A DNA stretch of 64,000 bases from Gaetbulibacter_A aestuarii (lineage in GTDB: Bacteria; Bacteroidota; Bacteroidia; Flavobacteriales; Flavobacteriaceae). Positions 51,653 to 60,640 of this stretch are shown piece by piece. Location: contig NZ_BAABAY010000006.1 in NCBI RefSeq assembly GCF_039537665.1, positions 124,001 through 188,000 on the forward strand, in the 5' to 3' direction. The stretch's first letter is position 1, and every line of letters starts with the position of its first letter. The notes beneath the pieces are model-generated. The model had not been told where the DNA came from, made no database searches, and was given only the letters and a program-made list of their open reading frames with translations. A program made the translations under genes and the position numbers.

Positions 51653-52720
51653 ATGAAATCCATTACCACAAAAGACTGTACCATACACTTTAACGACAAT
51701 TGTTATACTGCTGTAAATGAACACCTTAATAGCAAAAATTTTTCAAAGATTTTTATTCTTGTTGATGAAAACACACACGAACATTGCTTACCTATTTTTT
51801 TAAGTAAACTAGAGACTGAAACTGCTATTGAGATCATAGAAATCGAATCGGGTGAAATTCATAAAACAATTGAAACCTGTGCAGGTGTTTGGAATGCCTT
51901 ATCTGAACTGGATGCGGATCGAAAAAGTTTAATGATCAATATTGGCGGCGGTGTAATCACGGATCTGGGTGGTTTTGTGGCCTGCACGTTTAAACGTGGT
52001 ATTTCTTATGTGAATGTACCCACCTCACTTCTGGCCATGGTAGATGCCTCGGTTGGTGGAAAAACCGGTGTGGATCTGGGGCATTTGAAAAATCAAGTAG
52101 GTGTTATTAGTAACCCGGATCTGGTTTTGATCGATACGGTTTATTTAGGAACCCTTCCAAAAAATCAAATGCGCTCCGGTTTGGCTGAAATGTTAAAACA
52201 CGGTTTAATTACGAGTCGATCTTATTGGGATCAATTCAAAGATTTGTCCAAATTAAAACGTGACGATCTGGATAAGTTGATTCATGAATCTGTTGTGATC
52301 AAAAGAGATGTTGTTGATGTAGATCCTTATGAAAATGGGTTGCGAAAAACATTGAATTACGGTCATACCCTTGGGCATGCCATAGAATCTTTTTATTTAA
52401 ATGATCCTGAGAAGCCAACCCTATTGCATGGCGAAGCTATAGTAATCGGAATGATCCTGGCGGCGTACCTATCACATAAATTAACAGGTTTCCCGGAAGA
52501 AGATATGCAGGAAGTTAAATCGCGCCTAGGTAATTATTATGGTAAAGTTGAGATCTCAGAAAGTGATTATAAGCCCATTATGGATCTTTTAAAATACGAT
52601 AAGAAAAATACCCACGGACATATTAACTTCGTCCTTTTAGAGGCTATTGGAACCTGTAAATTAGATTGCAAAGTACCTGAACACCTGATACTGGAGGCTT
52701 TTAAATTCTATGCTGACTAA
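51653..52720 (+). CDS. aroB: 3-dehydroquinate synthase
   Basis: AroB, 355 residues, is the second enzyme of the shikimate pathway, converting DAHP to 3-dehydroquinate with NAD and zinc. Seen are VDENTHEHCLP, NIGGGVITDLGGFVACTFKRG, VDASVGGKTGVDL, and the zinc ligands in LAEMLKHGL, NYGHTLGHAIE and LLHGEAIVIGM. Stop codons of aroB and wzc are 11 bases apart, with no terminator seen. Confidence 0.96.
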   Translation: MKSITTKDCTIHFNDNCYTAVNEHLNSKNFSKIFILVDENTHEHCLPIFLSKLETETAIEIIEIESGEIHKTIETCAGVWNALSELDADRKSLMINIGGGVITDLGGFVACTFKRGISYVNVPTSLLAMVDASVGGKTGVDLGHLKNQVGVISNPDLVLIDTVYLGTLPKNQMRSGLAEMLKHGLITSRSYWDQFKDLSKLKRDDLDKLIHESVVIKRDVVDVDPYENGLRKTLNYGHTLGHAIESFYLNDPEKPTLLHGEAIVIGMILAAYLSHKLTGFPEEDMQEVKSRLGNYYGKVEISESDYKPIMDLLKYDKKNTHGHINFVLLEAIGTCKLDCKVPEHLILEAFKFYAD

Positions 52721-52730
52721 ATAGTTTTAA

Positions 52731-55103
52731 TTAGCTTCTAAATAACCCTTTCTTTTTCTTAGCGCCGTAATAACCATATTTCGCGCCATAACCGAAATTC
52801 GATTCCTTAACGTCGTTCACTACGAGCATCATGCCGTTTAGTTTTTTATCGGCATGAAGTTCCTTGGCGAAGTTCAAAATACGTTTTTCAGTGTATTCAG
52901 CACGCGTAATGTAAATGGTATGGCCGGCATACTGGCTTATCAACAACGTGTCTGTTACCAGCATCGATGGTGCTGTATCAACAATAACGTAATCGTATTG
53001 CTCAGATACGGTATCGAATAGATTTTTAACGCGGTCCCCCATTAACAATTCCGCAGGATTAGGCGGCACGTTTCCGGAAAGTAACACGTCTACTTTAATA
53101 TCGTTAATGAGATATGGATTGATAGTTTCCTCAATGCGTATACTATCATCAGCTAAATACTCCGTTAACCCTAATTTACCATCGCCGGTGGCATTACGCT
53201 GACCCTTAATGGCTGCGAAGATCTGCGGATTACGGATATCCGAACCAATAACCAATACCTTTTTATTTGTACTGGCAAGCGTCAAAGCCATGTTTAGCGT
53301 AACAAATGATTTACCTTCACCGTTAATCGTGGAAGTCACGAAAATAACATTATTATAAGGTTTGATCTTTTTGTTACGACGTTCGATATAATCAAAGTTC
53401 GTGCGAATAATTCGGAAGGACTCAGACAAAATAGAACGATCATTTTTCTGGATCATCGTCTCTCCTTCCTTAACTCGAGGAATTTCGCCCAAAATAGCCA
53501 TGTTTTTAATTTCCTCTTCCAGGTCTTCTTTATTATGGATCTTGGTGTCCAACAGATCTTTTACATAAAAGAACGAGAATGGTATAAACAAACCAATAAA
53601 AAGCGCACCAATGTAAATGATTTGTTTTTTTGGAGAAACCGGACCACCATTACTGTTATAGGCATAATCGATAACCTTGGCATTTGGCGAAGTAGCGGTA
53701 AGTGAAATTGTGGCTTCCTCACGTTTTTCCAACAAGTACAAGTATAATGATTCTTTAATACCTTGTTTACGCTCTATGGAACGCAAACGGCGTTCTTGTC
53801 CGGGTACCTGGTATATTTTAGAGTTAATTCGATCGGATTGATTTTGTAAACTGGAAATTTGAATGCTCAAAGACTTGGTTGAATTATCAATGGTTTGCTG
53901 TAAATTATCACGGATACTTTTCAGCGTCTGATCTAGTTCCAGGACTACAGGGTTTTGCTCTCCTGCACTTTTTAAGAGGGTTTTACGGCGTTCTAATAAT
54001 TCGTTGTATTTGGATGATAATTGAGTAATAGAAGGATCTCCCATGCCTAAATTTGAGGGAATGAAATCATATTTATCCGATTTCAAAGTCTCATCCATAT
54101 ATGATAACTGGTTATATTGAGTTCTCGCAGCATCTAATTGCTGTTGATTTTGAGCACTTGAATTTAAAAACTGACCGGCTTCAGAACTCACATCAGTTAT
54201 TTTATTCCCGGTTTTAAATTTTACAATACTATCGTCTACATTAACCAGGTCCTCCGCGATCAACTCCACACGTCTATTAATAAAATCCGCCGTATTTTTC
54301 GAGATTTCATTTTTATTTTGAATTGTAAAGATGTTGTATTCCGTTATGAGCGTATTCACGATATCCTTAGCTTTCTCAGTTACCGGATCAGTTAGACTGA
54401 TTTCTAATACTTTAGAAGATTTATCAACCGGGAAAATAGATATCCTGTTTTTAAGATTTTCAGCTAAATTTTCAACGGGTGTAATGGCCACACGAATGGT
54501 GGACCCTATTGCATTTTGAATGTTAGCTGTTCTGGGAGTTATAATAATTCCGCCATATTCCGTAGGAATGGTTTCTCCAAAAGTGTATGATTTTGAAGGC
54601 GAGTCTTCATTAATATAATACCTAAAATTTGTAGAAGATTCGATGTTGATAAAAAAACTGGAATTGGTTTTGGCTATAATGGAATCCGGAGCTATAAAGT
54701 TAACAACAACAGGACTCGTTTTATACAACTGAGATTCATAAATTCGACCTTGCGTATAATAACTTACGTTTAAGTTTAATTCATTAACTATTTTACGTAA
54801 GAAACTACGAGATTGAATCACCTGGATTTCATCTCCTATCTTAGCATCTTCCTTTTCGGAAAACAAAGAAATATCTTTTAAAACACCGGTTGAAGAATTA
54901 TCCTTATCATCCAAAATCATGATCTTGGCCTTCACCAGGTATTGTGGTTTTGTATAGCGCAGTTTCACATAGGCCAGGCCAATACAGATGGCCACAGCCA
55001 ACAAAAACCACGGCCATTGTTTTAAATAATAAAGTAGTGTTTTCTTTAAGTTAAAATTAGAGGTTGAACTACCTGAAGCAATATCGTTAGGGTCTTTGAT
55101 CAT
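52731..55103 (-). CDS. wzc: Polysaccharide co-polymerase and tyrosine autokinase (Wzc-like)
   Basis: The 790-residue inner membrane protein controls chain length and export of capsule or exopolysaccharide. A Wzz-type domain with two membrane segments (about 29-48 and 496-517) flanks a coiled-coil periplasmic part. The cytoplasmic BY-kinase has Walker A GEGKS (residues 595-599) and Walker B VIVDTAPSM. The C-terminal tail has the tyrosine cluster Y772, Y776, Y778 and Y779 in FGYGAKYGYYG, the usual autophosphorylation place, and a basic end. Partner of the Wza gene 9 bases upstream. Confidence 0.93.
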   Translation of the reverse strand: MIKDPNDIASGSSTSNFNLKKTLLYYLKQWPWFLLAVAICIGLAYVKLRYTKPQYLVKAKIMILDDKDNSSTGVLKDISLFSEKEDAKIGDEIQVIQSRSFLRKIVNELNLNVSYYTQGRIYESQLYKTSPVVVNFIAPDSIIAKTNSSFFINIESSTNFRYYINEDSPSKSYTFGETIPTEYGGIIITPRTANIQNAIGSTIRVAITPVENLAENLKNRISIFPVDKSSKVLEISLTDPVTEKAKDIVNTLITEYNIFTIQNKNEISKNTADFINRRVELIAEDLVNVDDSIVKFKTGNKITDVSSEAGQFLNSSAQNQQQLDAARTQYNQLSYMDETLKSDKYDFIPSNLGMGDPSITQLSSKYNELLERRKTLLKSAGEQNPVVLELDQTLKSIRDNLQQTIDNSTKSLSIQISSLQNQSDRINSKIYQVPGQERRLRSIERKQGIKESLYLYLLEKREEATISLTATSPNAKVIDYAYNSNGGPVSPKKQIIYIGALFIGLFIPFSFFYVKDLLDTKIHNKEDLEEEIKNMAILGEIPRVKEGETMIQKNDRSILSESFRIIRTNFDYIERRNKKIKPYNNVIFVTSTINGEGKSFVTLNMALTLASTNKKVLVIGSDIRNPQIFAAIKGQRNATGDGKLGLTEYLADDSIRIEETINPYLINDIKVDVLLSGNVPPNPAELLMGDRVKNLFDTVSEQYDYVIVDTAPSMLVTDTLLISQYAGHTIYITRAEYTEKRILNFAKELHADKKLNGMMLVVNDVKESNFGYGAKYGYYGAKKKKGLFRS

Positions 55104-55112
55104 AAAAAATCA

Positions 55113-55880
55113 TTAATTTCTTGTTACAAAAATTAGGGCTGTCGTAATTAAGAAAGAGGTAATCGTAATCAGTGTATTTATTCTGGAATCTCCTGAAGCT
55201 CCACTTACCGCAGAGTTATTTGGTTCTACATAAACAAAATCATTTTGTGTTAGAAAATACACCGGAGAATTAAATAATTCTTTGCTCGTAAGGTCGATTC
55301 GGGTATACGTTTTGGTTCCGTTAAAATCACGAATTACTAAAACATTATCACGACGCCCCTTAATGGTAAGATCGCCCGCCAAGCCAATGGCTTCCAATAT
55401 GGTCATGCGTTCACCGGAGGCCGGATAAACACCTGGACTTCTAACCTCACCTGCTACGGTTACCCTGTAATTTTTTAAGCGAATGATGATTACCGGATCT
55501 TTCAGTAAATTTCCATCTGCAAATTTTTTCTTGAGGAGTTGTTTAGCTTCTTCCAAGGTAAGCCCTAACAATTTTATTTTTCCCAAAACAGGGAAATCTA
55601 TATTCCCATCAACATCAATTAAATAATCGATTAATTGAGAATTAGAACCAGATTTCATTACCAAATTATAAGGTTCAGCAGCTGAAGGTACCAAAGTAGA
55701 AACATAAATGCTCAAAATATCACCAACCTTTAATTTAGCATTAAAGGTTTCGGTATCAACCATAGTTTCAAAGTTCTTCACATTTTGAAAATACACCACA
55801 TCCTTGCGTGTTTTACACGAGGTTGTTAAAAAAATGAGTAGAACAATGAGGATGCTTTTGTTTATGGTGGCCGTTTTCAT
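55113..55880 (-). CDS. wza: Polysaccharide export outer membrane lipoprotein (Wza-like)
   Basis: The 255-residue protein forms the outer membrane export channel. The lipobox is LTTSC with C22. A polysaccharide-export domain (about residues 40-140, LKVGDILSIYVS) and SLBB-type repeats (VTVAGEVRSPGVYP, near 150, and TLIxLGxLTIKGRR-type after it) follow. A C-terminal hydrophobic segment (about 233-252) is the outer membrane span. It is 51 bases after the PglF-like gene and 9 before wzc. Confidence 0.93.
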   Translation of the reverse strand: MKTATINKSILIVLLIFLTTSCKTRKDVVYFQNVKNFETMVDTETFNAKLKVGDILSIYVSTLVPSAAEPYNLVMKSGSNSQLIDYLIDVDGNIDFPVLGKIKLLGLTLEEAKQLLKKKFADGNLLKDPVIIIRLKNYRVTVAGEVRSPGVYPASGERMTILEAIGLAGDLTIKGRRDNVLVIRDFNGTKTYTRIDLTSKELFNSPVYFLTQNDFVYVEPNNSAVSGASGDSRINTLITITSFLITTALIFVTRN

Positions 55881-55931
55881 TGTGATATGGAATATTTGGG
55901 GAAGTTAATAATTTTTAAACTAAGTTGGTAT

Positions 55932-57875
55932 TTATAGGCCTTTGTAATTGTTGTCATTCTTTTCAGTAACCAAAGCTTTGGCTTTTTTGTATATCTGAAC
56001 ACGTTTATCAAAGCGCTCGAAATCTGAATTATTCGACTTATACTCAGGAATCAATTGTTTCATTTTTATCACAATATTGTTATTCTGGAATCGATTTGTT
56101 ATACATAACTCTTCAATTTCAGGTTTAACACGTTCATAATCAATAGCTCGTGTTTTACTAATCATGATTTTACTGTGATATGTGGCTATGGTGTTTTCCC
56201 CATTAGCTAATAATTCCTCATAAAGCTTTTCACCCGGGCGTAAACCGGTAATCTGTATATCAATATCTTCAGGGTAGCGTAAACCACTCAATTTGATCAT
56301 GTTTTTGGCCAGATCAAAGATTTTTACAGATTGACCCATATCGAAAATAAAGATCTCACCACCTTTTCCCATAGTTCCAGCTTCCAAAACCAATTGAGAA
56401 GCTTCAGGAATCGTCATAAAATAACGCGTTATTTCCCTATGGGTGAGTGTTAATGGCTTGTTATTTTCAATTTGCTTCTTAAATAAAGGGATTACAGAAC
56501 CGTTAGATCCTAATACATTTCCAAAACGTGTTGTAATAAATTTAGTTTTGCTTTCCTTCTGCAAACAAGAAATATACATTTCTGCTAAACGCTTCGTGGC
56601 TCCCATCACACTAGTTGGGTTAACCGCCTTATCCGTAGAAATAAAAACAAACTTTTTAATATTATAACGTGAAGCCGTATCCGCCAGGAGTTTGGTTCCA
56701 TTCACATTAATTTTAATGGCTTCATACGGCGACTCTTCCATTAAAGGTACATGTTTATAAGCAGCAGCATGAAATACCATAGTGGGTTGATATTTCTGAA
56801 AAATACTATCGATACGCAAGCCATCACGAATATCTGCAACAAGCGCTTTGTAATTGCTTTTGCTATTACGTTTCAAGTCCTGTTCAACATCATACAGTGC
56901 GGATTCAGCCTGATCTAACATGATGATCTGCTTTACATCGTAGTTGGATAACTGCTTTACCAATTCACTACCAATAGAGCCGGCAGCTCCGGTAACTAAA
57001 ACCGTTTGACCACGGAATTCATTCTGTAAATTTGGATTATTAACCTGGATTGGTGGTCGTCCTAATAAATCTTCGATCTGAACTTGTTTGATCTGCTTCA
57101 CATTCAGCTCGCCATTGATCCATTGTTCCACAGGTGGAATTTTGGTCACCTTAACCTGCAGATCAATCAATGGCATGATATTAGTATGATCGATTTTCTC
57201 TGAAGCCACTATAATTTCATCAATATTTTGTAATTCCAAATAAGCTTTATTCAAGCGTTCTTTGGAATAAATCGGAATACCATTAATGGACTTACCGGCT
57301 TTATTTTCGTTATCATCAATAAATCCAACGACAATAAAACGTGAAGATGTATTATTTAACAAGGTGTTGCTTGTTAAAATTCCGGCATCACCTGCACCAT
57401 AAATAAGCACACGTTTGGTTGCCATCAAGTGGCATTTAATTCGTTTGTATAAAATCTTGAACGCTAATCGGCTTGCCGATAAAAACATAAAGCTTAACAG
57501 GGCATGCATGGCGATCAAAGCTCTTGGTATGGTGAACCCTTCTACTAATTGTACCGATCTGTTTACCAATACCAAAGCCACTGAAAATCCGGCAATTAGT
57601 AAGGTAGCCTTAAATAAATTAATTAGGTCTAGTAATCCGGTATGTCTGATCACACTTTTAAAGGATCCTACAATAATAAAACTTAAGGCACTAATACCTA
57701 AAATAAAAGGTAGCTGGATAAAGAACTGAACCAGATCAAAGTTCAGTGTAAAATTAAACCGAATGAAATAAGCCAAAAAGAAAGTAAACATAACAATCCC
57801 TAAATCGATGGCGAAAACCAACCATTTAGAGGCGTATTTTTGAGATAATTCGGTTACGTAATTCTTAATAATCAT
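55932..57875 (-). CDS. pglF: Membrane nucleotide-sugar 4,6-dehydratase (PglF/WbpM/CapD type)
   Basis: The 647-residue protein has four N-terminal membrane segments (about 18-37, 45-67, 81-101 and 114-133), a first NAD-binding half (GAGDAGI near 158) and the main SDR domain from about residue 285 (GAAGSIGSELVKQL). The catalytic part STDKAVNPTSVMGATK has threonine-aspartate-lysine and a methionine in place of the SDR tyrosine, as in UDP-GlcNAc 4,6-dehydratases. With the PglE-like aminotransferase it would make a UDP-4-amino-sugar. Overlaps the aminotransferase stop by 4 bases. Confidence 0.88.
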   Translation of the reverse strand: MIIKNYVTELSQKYASKWLVFAIDLGIVMFTFFLAYFIRFNFTLNFDLVQFFIQLPFILGISALSFIIVGSFKSVIRHTGLLDLINLFKATLLIAGFSVALVLVNRSVQLVEGFTIPRALIAMHALLSFMFLSASRLAFKILYKRIKCHLMATKRVLIYGAGDAGILTSNTLLNNTSSRFIVVGFIDDNENKAGKSINGIPIYSKERLNKAYLELQNIDEIIVASEKIDHTNIMPLIDLQVKVTKIPPVEQWINGELNVKQIKQVQIEDLLGRPPIQVNNPNLQNEFRGQTVLVTGAAGSIGSELVKQLSNYDVKQIIMLDQAESALYDVEQDLKRNSKSNYKALVADIRDGLRIDSIFQKYQPTMVFHAAAYKHVPLMEESPYEAIKINVNGTKLLADTASRYNIKKFVFISTDKAVNPTSVMGATKRLAEMYISCLQKESKTKFITTRFGNVLGSNGSVIPLFKKQIENNKPLTLTHREITRYFMTIPEASQLVLEAGTMGKGGEIFIFDMGQSVKIFDLAKNMIKLSGLRYPEDIDIQITGLRPGEKLYEELLANGENTIATYHSKIMISKTRAIDYERVKPEIEELCITNRFQNNNIVIKMKQLIPEYKSNNSDFERFDKRVQIYKKAKALVTEKNDNNYKGL

Positions 57876-58999
57876 GCAAGGGATTTTTTAATATTTTCAA
57901 GTATTCTTTCTAAATCGCTATCAGTTAAATTGGATCCGCTAGGGAGGCATAATCCGGTGTTAAATAATTGTTCAGACACACCATTGGTGAAATGCAAATG
58001 ATCCTTAAATACCGGTTGCATATGCATGGGTTTCCAAAGTGGTCGGGTTTCTATGTCGTCTTCTGAAAGCGTTAAACGAATATGTTCACGCATTTCAAAA
58101 GACTCAGTATTTATACAGGTGATCCATCTATTACAGAAAACGCCTTGAGGCTCTTCCAGGAATGAAATAGCATTGTATCTATCTAAATGTTTTTTATAAA
58201 ATTCAAAATTTCTTCGACGCGCAGCTACGCGTTCATCAAGAACACGCATTTGACCGCGACCAATACCAGCTAGAACATTACTGAGTCGGTAGTTAAATCC
58301 AATACTCGAGTGTTCATAATGCGGTGCATTATCACGGGCTTGCGTAGAAAGGAAAACGGCACGGTCCTTTAATGATTTAGATCCGGAAATCAAAGCACCA
58401 CCACCGGAGGTTGTAATTATTTTATTTCCGTTGAAGGATAAAATACCCAGATCACTAAGGGTGCTGCAAGCCTTTCCGTAATACGTACTTCCCAAAGCCT
58501 CTGCACTATCCTCTATCACAGGGATGTCATATTTTTTAGCCACAGCATTGATTTCGTCAGCTTTGTAAGGCATACCGTAAAGATGCACGGCGATAATAGC
58601 TTTAGGCTTTTTATATTTTTCTATACGATCCTGGATGGCTATTTCTAACAGGTCCGGAGACATATTCCAGGTCTCCCGTTCGCTATCAATAAAAACAGGT
58701 GTTGCGCCTTGATAAATGATAGGATTTGCTGAAGCTGAAAACGTAAAACTTTGGCATAATACTTCATCGCCTTGTGAGACGTCTAATAATTGTAAAGCCA
58801 AATGAATTGAAGCGGTTCCTGAACTTAAGGCAGCCACATATTTGTTTCCGCCTAAATAATCTTGAATATCTTTTTCAAAGCCATCAACATTGGGACCTAG
58901 AGGAGCGATCCAATTCGTTTTAAAAGCCTCGTCAACATACTGTTGTTCCAGACCTCCCATGTGTGGTGAGGATAAGTATATTTTAGTTTTAGTCAACAT
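57872..58999 (-). CDS. pglE: PLP-dependent aminotransferase for UDP-amino-sugar synthesis (PglE-like)
   Basis: This 375-residue DegT/DnrJ/EryC1-family enzyme adds an amino group to UDP-4-keto-6-deoxy-GlcNAc. The start LSSPHMGGLEQQYVDEAF, the STQARDN segment, the PLP lysine K193 in SFNGNKIITTSGGG and YRLSNVLAG agree closely with C. jejuni PglE. A longer reading frame reaches 59059, but ATG at 58999 gives the family length. First gene of the minus-strand arm of the polysaccharide locus. Confidence 0.9.
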   Translation of the reverse strand: MLTKTKIYLSSPHMGGLEQQYVDEAFKTNWIAPLGPNVDGFEKDIQDYLGGNKYVAALSSGTASIHLALQLLDVSQGDEVLCQSFTFSASANPIIYQGATPVFIDSERETWNMSPDLLEIAIQDRIEKYKKPKAIIAVHLYGMPYKADEINAVAKKYDIPVIEDSAEALGSTYYGKACSTLSDLGILSFNGNKIITTSGGGALISGSKSLKDRAVFLSTQARDNAPHYEHSSIGFNYRLSNVLAGIGRGQMRVLDERVAARRRNFEFYKKHLDRYNAISFLEEPQGVFCNRWITCINTESFEMREHIRLTLSEDDIETRPLWKPMHMQPVFKDHLHFTNGVSEQLFNTGLCLPSGSNLTDSDLERILENIKKSLA

Positions 59000-59634
59000 G
59001 AAGTGGCTTCGTTTGTATTTTATCGTTACTATCAAAATACAACCAAAAACTAATCGCAAACACTACAATTAGAGGGATATTTGTTATGAAGAGAGGGATC
59101 TCGGGATACATAAAAAACAAAATATTTAGTTGTTCAATAGCTTAATTATAAATTCTTTTTTAATTAGATTTAATCTATTTCTAAAACCAACATGTAACTA
59201 AAACTCTTATACGTATTCGTTTAAAAAATGCAATTAAATCAACCTGCTATTAATCAATTCAATTTTGTGTTTTTACAGTGTAAATGTAGTAATAGTTTTC
59301 ATTCATAAAACATCCAAAAATGTAATTTCGCCAAAACCATAATTATATTCGGTTAACGACCTTTTTGTTTGACGTTAAAAGATAAAAATGGCATATTATC
59401 GATTTTCTTAAAAATGGTGGATTTTGACTAAAATAATGGCGTGTTTTCAATGCTTCTTTATGAATAATTGAAGACTTTGTTTTAATCCTTGCGACTCGTT
59501 TAAAAGACTCATTTTATCGATTTCAAAGCGGTAACTTGAATTTCATCGTTAAAATTGCGGACTTAGTATAATAATCATTTGTTATTGCAATCTTTTTCCA
59601 ATATTTGTGAAGCTATTAATCAATCCCAAATCAA
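59000..59634. other. Long AT-rich divergent intergenic region of the polysaccharide locus
   Basis: These 635 bases separate the two arms and hold no plausible gene; the longest open frame is 26 codons. A promoter for the plus arm is at the right end. Several weak minus-strand box matches occur near 59030-59130, but none is complete. No hairpin, direct repeat or invertible-promoter repeat was recognised. Confidence 0.5.
59578..59607 (+). promoter_or_regulatory. Promoter of the plus-strand polysaccharide arm
   Basis: TTTG (59578-59581), an 18-base spacer and AATATTTG (59600-59607, one mismatch to TAnnTTTG) are well spaced. The start would be near 59614, about 21 bases before the ATG. Confidence 0.5.
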
Positions 59635-60630
59635 ATGACCCAAGATCAAACGGATTATCTTAAAGGACGCCATGTTTTGGTTACCGGAGGTGCAGGCTTT
59701 ATTGGCTCAAACCTTTGTGAAGAACTTTTACAACATGGTGTTCATGTGGTATGTCTGGATAATTTTGCTACCGGAAAACAGGAAAATATTCAGCCCTTTT
59801 TGAGTCACCCGAACTTTAAGTTTATTGAAGGAGACATTAGAAACCTGGAAACCTGTAAAACAGCTTGTAAAAACATTGAGTTCGTTTTACATGAGGCTGC
59901 GCTGGGTTCGGTGCCACGATCCATTAAAGATCCTATCACGAGTAACGATGTTAATGTTTCAGGGTTTTTAAATATGTTGGTCGCTGCCAGAGATGCCGGG
60001 GTGAAGCGTTTTATTTACGCTGCGAGTTCCTCTACCTATGGTGACCATGAAGCTTTACCGAAAGTTGAAGACACCATTGGAAAGCCCCTTTCCCCCTACG
60101 CTATCACAAAATATGTTAACGAATTATATGCCGATATTTTCTCAAGCACCTATGGTTTGGATACTATCGGACTGCGTTATTTTAATGTTTTTGGAAGACG
60201 CCAGGATCCTAAAGGCGCTTATGCTGCAGTGATACCAAAATTTGTGCAACAATTTATAAGTCACGAATCGCCTTTTATTAATGGTGACGGAAGTTACTCG
60301 CGAGATTTCACCTATATTGATAATGTGATCCAAATGAATATTTTAGCGCTTTGTGTACAAAATAAAGCTGCGCTGAATACAGTTTACAATACCGCTTTCG
60401 GACAGCGTACAACATTATTAGAATTAGCTGATCTACTAAAAAAACATTTGTCAAAATTTGATAAAAGTATCAGCAACATAGCGATCAAGCATCGCGATTT
60501 TAGGGCCGGAGATATCCCTCACTCCCTGGCCTCTATTGAAAAAGCTAAGAGCTTATTAGGTTACGATCCAAAATACGATATCGATTCCGGGTTGGCGGAA
60601 GCCGTGGACTGGTATTGGGAAAATCTTTAA
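59635..60630 (+). CDS. wbpP: UDP-N-acetylglucosamine 4-epimerase (WbpP/TviC-like)
   Basis: The 331-residue SDR enzyme interconverts UDP-GlcNAc and UDP-GalNAc. NAD-binding GGAGFIGSNL is at residues 18-27 and the catalytic pair is Y155 and K159 in SPYAITK. The segment HEAALGSVPRSIKDPITSNDVN is close to WbpP and TviC, which prefer N-acetylated over plain UDP-hexoses. With the second dehydrogenase below, the route UDP-GlcNAc to UDP-GalNAc to UDP-GalNAcA is likely. First gene of the plus arm. Confidence 0.9.
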   Translation: MTQDQTDYLKGRHVLVTGGAGFIGSNLCEELLQHGVHVVCLDNFATGKQENIQPFLSHPNFKFIEGDIRNLETCKTACKNIEFVLHEAALGSVPRSIKDPITSNDVNVSGFLNMLVAARDAGVKRFIYAASSSTYGDHEALPKVEDTIGKPLSPYAITKYVNELYADIFSSTYGLDTIGLRYFNVFGRRQDPKGAYAAVIPKFVQQFISHESPFINGDGSYSRDFTYIDNVIQMNILALCVQNKAALNTVYNTAFGQRTTLLELADLLKKHLSKFDKSISNIAIKHRDFRAGDIPHSLASIEKAKSLLGYDPKYDIDSGLAEAVDWYWENL

Positions 60631-60640
60631 AAATCTAAAT

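Noticed and set aside
57872..59059. PglE-like gene start at 59059
   Set aside because: It adds 20 residues of no family resemblance; MLTKTKIYLSSPHMGG from 58999 matches the family start.
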